Assembly (NCBI GenBank): GCA_910588655.1
Contig: CAJUPJ010000015.1
Span: 18,385 to 82,384 of the forward strand
DNA: 64,000 nucleotides
Source of the DNA: an uncultured Lachnospiraceae bacterium
Lineage (GTDB): Bacteria > Bacillota > Clostridia > Lachnospirales > Lachnospiraceae
Direction: 5' to 3'
In this document: positions 60,473 to 64,000 of the stretch, piece by piece
Position numbering within the stretch: position 1 is the stretch's first letter
How the letters are laid out: the number at the start of each line of letters is the position of its first letter
Notes under the pieces: model-generated
The model's database searches: none
What the model was told of the DNA's origin: nothing
Seen by the model: only the letters and a program-made list of their open reading frames with translations
Made by a program: the position numbers and the translations under genes

Positions 60473-61846
60473 TTATTTGATTTGTTCCACTTTTTCCCTG
60501 GATAAGATTTTATTTATATTAAGCCTGAACAAAATTATTGCTGTTATTGCAGATATAAAGTCTGATACTGGCTCTGCAAAGAACACGCCATCCACATCAA
60601 AGAAGACTGGAAATATTATTGCAAGCGGGGTAAGCAGTATTACCTTTCTTAACATTGCTATAATTAACGAAATTTTTGCCTGCCCAAGTGCAAGGAAAAC
60701 TGGCTGTATTGCCATCTGGACACCAAATAATAACATGCCACACATAAATAATGGCATTTTCCTGGAAACAAGTTCTATCAAAGTAGTATCATCTGTGAAA
60801 ATTCTCGCAAATACTTGAGGAAAGACCATTACTACTATTGTAGTAATAAACGAAAAACTGCCACATGTTACTATCATTTTTTTATACGTCTGTCTTACAC
60901 GCGTAAAATTCTGTGCTCCGTAATTATAGCTGACCAGAGGCTGTACCCCTTGTGTAAATCCGCCAATTGGTGCTGAAAAAAGCTGCATTACGCTTTGCAT
61001 AACTGTCAGTGCTGCAACATATATATCACCGCCATATTTTTGCAGCCCGCTATTCATAACTATTGATATAAGGCTTTCTGTTGCCCTCATTACAAAAGGT
61101 GAAATTCCTAAAAGAAATATAGATTTTATTATGTTAAAATCTGGAACTAAATAGCGGAATTTAATTTTTAAAAGTGCCTTTTTGCCAGTCAGGAAATACA
61201 ATACCCATATTGCAGATAATGTCTGTGATATTACTGTTGCAATTGCAGCTCCTTTTACCCCCATTTCAAATACAAATATAAATAATGGGTCAAGTATTAT
61301 ATTGAAGATAGCTCCTGCAAGTACAGATACCATTGCCACGCCTGAATTTCCCTGTGCTATAATATAAGTATTAAGCCCAAGTGCAATTTCTACTGATATT
61401 GTCCCCACAAGATACCATGATAAATATGTACTTGCATAAGAAATTGTCGTATCACTAGCCCCAAAAGCATATAATAATGGTTTCTGCCATATATAAAATA
61501 CAAACATAAGGATAATTGTAAATACTATAAGCAGGAATGTCCCGTTGCCAAGTATTTTCTCTGCATGTTCTTTATCACCCTTTCCAAGCCATATTGATGA
61601 TAATGGAGCACCTCCCTGTCCCACAAATGCCGAAAATGCAGATATAAAAACTATTACTGGCAGTGCCACACCTACACCTGTAAGCGCATCTACACTTGCT
61701 CCTGGTATATGCCCTATATAAACCCTGTCAACAATATTGTAAAGAATATTTATTACCTGCGCCACTATTGTAGGTATTGCCATGCTAAACATAAGTTTAT
61801 TCAGATTGCCATTTATAAACTTTTCTTCATTAACCTCCTGAGCCAT
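60473..61846 (-). CDS. MATE family efflux transporter
   Basis: 457 aa, 12 membrane segments in two homologous halves. FINGNLNKLMFSMAIPTIVAQVINILYNIVDRVYIGHI at the N-terminus and PIGGFTQGVQPLVSYNYGA after the midpoint are MATE signatures (DinF/NorM/MepA-like). It exports cationic drugs or metabolites by ion antiport. The helicase stop TAA abuts its ATG and GGAAGG lies in the helicase tail, so the two genes are co-translated although functionally unrelated as far as I can tell. Confidence 0.95.
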   Translation of the reverse strand: MAQEVNEEKFINGNLNKLMFSMAIPTIVAQVINILYNIVDRVYIGHIPGASVDALTGVGVALPVIVFISAFSAFVGQGGAPLSSIWLGKGDKEHAEKILGNGTFLLIVFTIILMFVFYIWQKPLLYAFGASDTTISYASTYLSWYLVGTISVEIALGLNTYIIAQGNSGVAMVSVLAGAIFNIILDPLFIFVFEMGVKGAAIATVISQTLSAIWVLYFLTGKKALLKIKFRYLVPDFNIIKSIFLLGISPFVMRATESLISIVMNSGLQKYGGDIYVAALTVMQSVMQLFSAPIGGFTQGVQPLVSYNYGAQNFTRVRQTYKKMIVTCGSFSFITTIVVMVFPQVFARIFTDDTTLIELVSRKMPLFMCGMLLFGVQMAIQPVFLALGQAKISLIIAMLRKVILLTPLAIIFPVFFDVDGVFFAEPVSDFISAITAIILFRLNINKILSREKVEQIK

Positions 61847-63721
61847 TTAAACCTTCCTTCCGCTTAAAATCTCCCTTACAAAACCTGATATTTCTGCATC
61901 TTTATTAAATCTTTCTTTTACATAACAAATATAAAGATATTTTCTTGCTCTTGTCATTGCCACATAAAACATGCGCCTTTCTTCCTCAATATCATCATCA
62001 AGGACTGCCTTGCTATGCGGCGTCACCCCATCATTTGCATCTGGTATAAATACACAGTCATATTCCAGCCCTTTTGCACCATGCATTGTAAGTACAATAA
62101 CATAATCCCCTTCCTGTTCTTTGCCATTTAACAAATCCCTGCTCTTACCTGCCTGCTCTTTTAATTCTTCACCATATAGCTCAATATATTCAAACCATTC
62201 CTTAAAACTTTTCTGGGCTTTTGCTTCTTCCTGTAATTCATCAAGCAGCACTTCCAGGTCATCCTTCCGTATTCCCCTGTAATCTGCATATTCCTTAATA
62301 TAATCATCATACCCTGCACCTTTTCTTATAAAATTAACTGCTGCATAGGGTTTTAAAGAAGATATAAACTTTAAATCTGACTGGAACTGCTCTATTCTTT
62401 CCACCATCCAGAATTTGTCCTCATAAAATGCTTTAAGCTCTTCTATATCAACATAAGGTTCTGTAAATGCGTTTCTATGTACATATCTTTTTGGTTTATT
62501 TATTACCCTTAAAAAAGACGCCCTGTCCCTGTCTCCAAGTGCAAGCCTTATATATGCAAATATATCTTTTGCAATCCAGTGTTCATAAATATTAGGTATA
62601 CGTTCCTTCATTATGAATGGTATATTATACTCCATAAGTTTTGATGTAAGAGCCCTTGCCTGGATATTTGTGCGGAAAAGGACTGCCATTTCCTGGTATG
62701 GAATTCCCTTGTTCCTGTATTCTAATATTTTCTTACAAATATAAGTATTCTCATCTGTTATTCCATTAAATTCCATTATGCATACTGGTGTCTTTTTTTC
62801 TGCCAGTTTATCCCCTGATGCCTTAAGTTTTTTATTAATCCTGTTTTTATTATATTTTATAAGGCTGCTGGCAGCTTCCACAATTGGCTGGCTACACCGG
62901 TAATTAGTGCTTAATTCATATTTCCCTGCACCCTTGTAATCCTTTAAAAACTGCTGCATAATACCAGGTTTAGCACCTCTGAAACCATATATGGACTGGT
63001 CATCATCGCCCACAATAAATATATTATTGGACGGCATTGCAAGAAGCTTTACAACATCGTACTGTACTTTATTAATATCCTGGAATTCATCTATTAATAT
63101 AAATGGATACTGCTTCTGCCACATCCCTAAAATATCAGGACGCTGTGATAAAAGTTCATAACAGTATACAAGCATATCATCAAAATCTATAAGCCGCTGT
63201 TTTATTAATTCGTTCTGGTAGCTGTTAAAAATTTTCTTAAATATATCTTTAGGGCAGTTCATTGGATAATAATATTGTAAATCTATCCCACCGCCTTTTA
63301 CACGGCTTATCTCTGACTCCAAATCACTTATAAATTCATTCTCATCCTGTATATCCATATCAGTTGCTGCCACAATTTCTTTCAGTATATTTCTTCTGGC
63401 ATTATCATGTATAATATTTTCAGATGTATAATTATATGCTACTTTAAGTATTGTAAAAAATATTGCATGGAATGTACCAAACTGTACCCTGCCAGCATTA
63501 TTTCCCATCAGGTTATAATATCTTTTCTGCATTTCAACAGCAGCCGCTTTAGTAAATGTTATAACAAGTATATTAGATGGTTTTATATTACACTCCTGTA
63601 CTAAATAACGTACCCTTTCTGTTATTACACGTGTTTTTCCTGAACCTGGTGTCCCTATTACCAGGCATGGCCCTTTAAAATGTGTTACAGCTTTTTTCTG
63701 TTCATTATTAAGGCTGTCCAT
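61847..63721 (-). CDS. UvrD/PcrA-type superfamily 1 DNA helicase
   Basis: 624 aa, 3'-5' SF1A helicase. Motifs in order: Q motif LNNEQKKAV, I GTPGSGKTRVI, Ia VITFTKAAAVEMQKR, II FILIDEFQDIN, III FIVGDDDQSIYGFRGA, IV STNYRCSQPI, V VLTMHGAKGLEYDCVFI, VI EERRMFYVAMTRARKYLYI. The frame extends to 63787, but the ATG at 63721 (MDSLNNEQ) has GGAGG 9 nt ahead. It is shorter than PcrA (about 720-740 aa), so this is a UvrD-like accessory helicase rather than clearly PcrA. Cytosolic, DNA repair or replication. Located just downstream of an rRNA operon. Confidence 0.94.
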   Translation of the reverse strand: MDSLNNEQKKAVTHFKGPCLVIGTPGSGKTRVITERVRYLVQECNIKPSNILVITFTKAAAVEMQKRYYNLMGNNAGRVQFGTFHAIFFTILKVAYNYTSENIIHDNARRNILKEIVAATDMDIQDENEFISDLESEISRVKGGGIDLQYYYPMNCPKDIFKKIFNSYQNELIKQRLIDFDDMLVYCYELLSQRPDILGMWQKQYPFILIDEFQDINKVQYDVVKLLAMPSNNIFIVGDDDQSIYGFRGAKPGIMQQFLKDYKGAGKYELSTNYRCSQPIVEAASSLIKYNKNRINKKLKASGDKLAEKKTPVCIMEFNGITDENTYICKKILEYRNKGIPYQEMAVLFRTNIQARALTSKLMEYNIPFIMKERIPNIYEHWIAKDIFAYIRLALGDRDRASFLRVINKPKRYVHRNAFTEPYVDIEELKAFYEDKFWMVERIEQFQSDLKFISSLKPYAAVNFIRKGAGYDDYIKEYADYRGIRKDDLEVLLDELQEEAKAQKSFKEWFEYIELYGEELKEQAGKSRDLLNGKEQEGDYVIVLTMHGAKGLEYDCVFIPDANDGVTPHSKAVLDDDIEEERRMFYVAMTRARKYLYICYVKERFNKDAEISGFVREILSGRKV

Positions 63722-63751
63722 TATAATAATCCTCCATAAATTGCTATAGAG

Positions 63752-63804
63752 AAAAAAAGCCTTTGCAATACAGGCTGGTATACCCATATTGCAAAAGCTT
63801 TTCT
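63752..63804 (-). terminator. Terminator of the rRNA operon
   Basis: AAAAGC-TTTGCAATA and TATTGCAAA-GCTTTT form a long stem with a T-rich tail on the minus strand, about 140 bp after the 23S 3' end and just ahead of the helicase ribosome-binding site. Confidence 0.8.
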
Positions 63805-63944
63805 TTCTTATATCTTCAAAACTGTATACCGTTTACAGACATCCTGAATATTATTAAACCATAAGCTCATCCTAATACAGTTTATATATCCTTGGTAAAA
63901 CATACCAGATATATTCTGACATATTACAAGAATACATACAACCT

Positions 63945-64000
63945 TTGGTCAAGCCCGCGGTCTATTAGTGACAGCCAGCTGAACACTTTGCAGTGCTTAC
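63945..64000 (-). rRNA. 23S rRNA, 3' terminal fragment
   Basis: Reverse-complemented, the last 55 bases read GTAAGCACTGCAAAGTG, TTCAGCTGGCTGTCACTAAT, AGACCGCGGGCTTGACC, the conserved 3' end of bacterial 23S rRNA (compare the usual TTCAGCTGACTAATACTAAT...GGGCTTAACC of Bacillota). The gene enters from beyond the right window edge. The 3' boundary is placed after GACC and is accurate to a few bases. No 5S rRNA follows in the 140 bp before the terminator. Confidence 0.92.

Overview
The window is a low-GC Bacillota chromosome segment, most likely from a spore-forming Lachnospiraceae (Clostridia). The evidence is GGAGG-type ribosome-binding sites almost everywhere, A/T-rich codon use, a GerA-type spore germination protein, a DUF5688-like protein, a TIR-TM-propeller protein, a BspA-like surface protein and an anaerobic cobalamin salvage operon. 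I did not recognise the exact species. There is no prophage, CRISPR array or transposase gene.

Layout. 1-1180: 3'-truncated D,D-carboxypeptidase and a tRNA-Arg(CCT). 1519-9649: a five-gene operon resembling the E. coli yehL/yehM/yehP/yehQ set (helical-repeat protein, SWIM zinc finger, MoxR-type AAA+, DUF5682, VWA). 9661-10608: mosaic palindromic repeat, a beta-propeller-like gene remnant and a palindrome shared by two convergent gene ends. 10577-15677 (minus): acetyltransferase, DUF5688-like, KptA, CbiB, CobC-like, short CobU-like, CobS. 16194-19573: UvrA-like ABC ATPase and coupled serine hydrolase behind a structured leader. 19605-22278 (minus): RsmA and Xaa-Pro aminopeptidase. 23517-25487: ArsB/NhaD-type permease and cytidylate kinase-like protein. 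25578-28825 (minus): TatD, double GNAT, GerA. 29031-32675: nuclease-like orphan, GGDEF-EAL-LamG protein, LiaF-like protein.

32733-41646 (minus) is an exopolysaccharide operon with its own promoter: initiating phosphoglycosyltransferase, chain-length regulator, a flippase fused to a second chain-length regulator, a polymerase-like protein and two GT2 enzymes. 41793-52495 (minus) holds an OGG1-type glycosylase, the TIR-propeller protein, a DHH phosphoesterase, a BspA-like protein and an ECF sigma/anti-sigma operon. 52611-63721 holds a GNAT remnant, a GH5 endoglucanase, an amino-acid ABC importer with an M20 amidohydrolase, a YczE-like protein, a DUF6273-like protein, MATE and a UvrD-type helicase. 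The window ends in the 3' tip of a 23S rRNA on the minus strand, with no 5S gene behind it.

The strongest unexplained signal is a family of long palindromic intergenic repeats (loci near 1.2, 9.7, 15.7, 22.4, 22.8, 53.9 and 59.8 kb). They share blocks, and a second inverted-repeat element is inserted in two of them. The most striking protein is the flippase/chain-length-regulator fusion, which keeps an internal ribosome-binding site and start codon at its junction.
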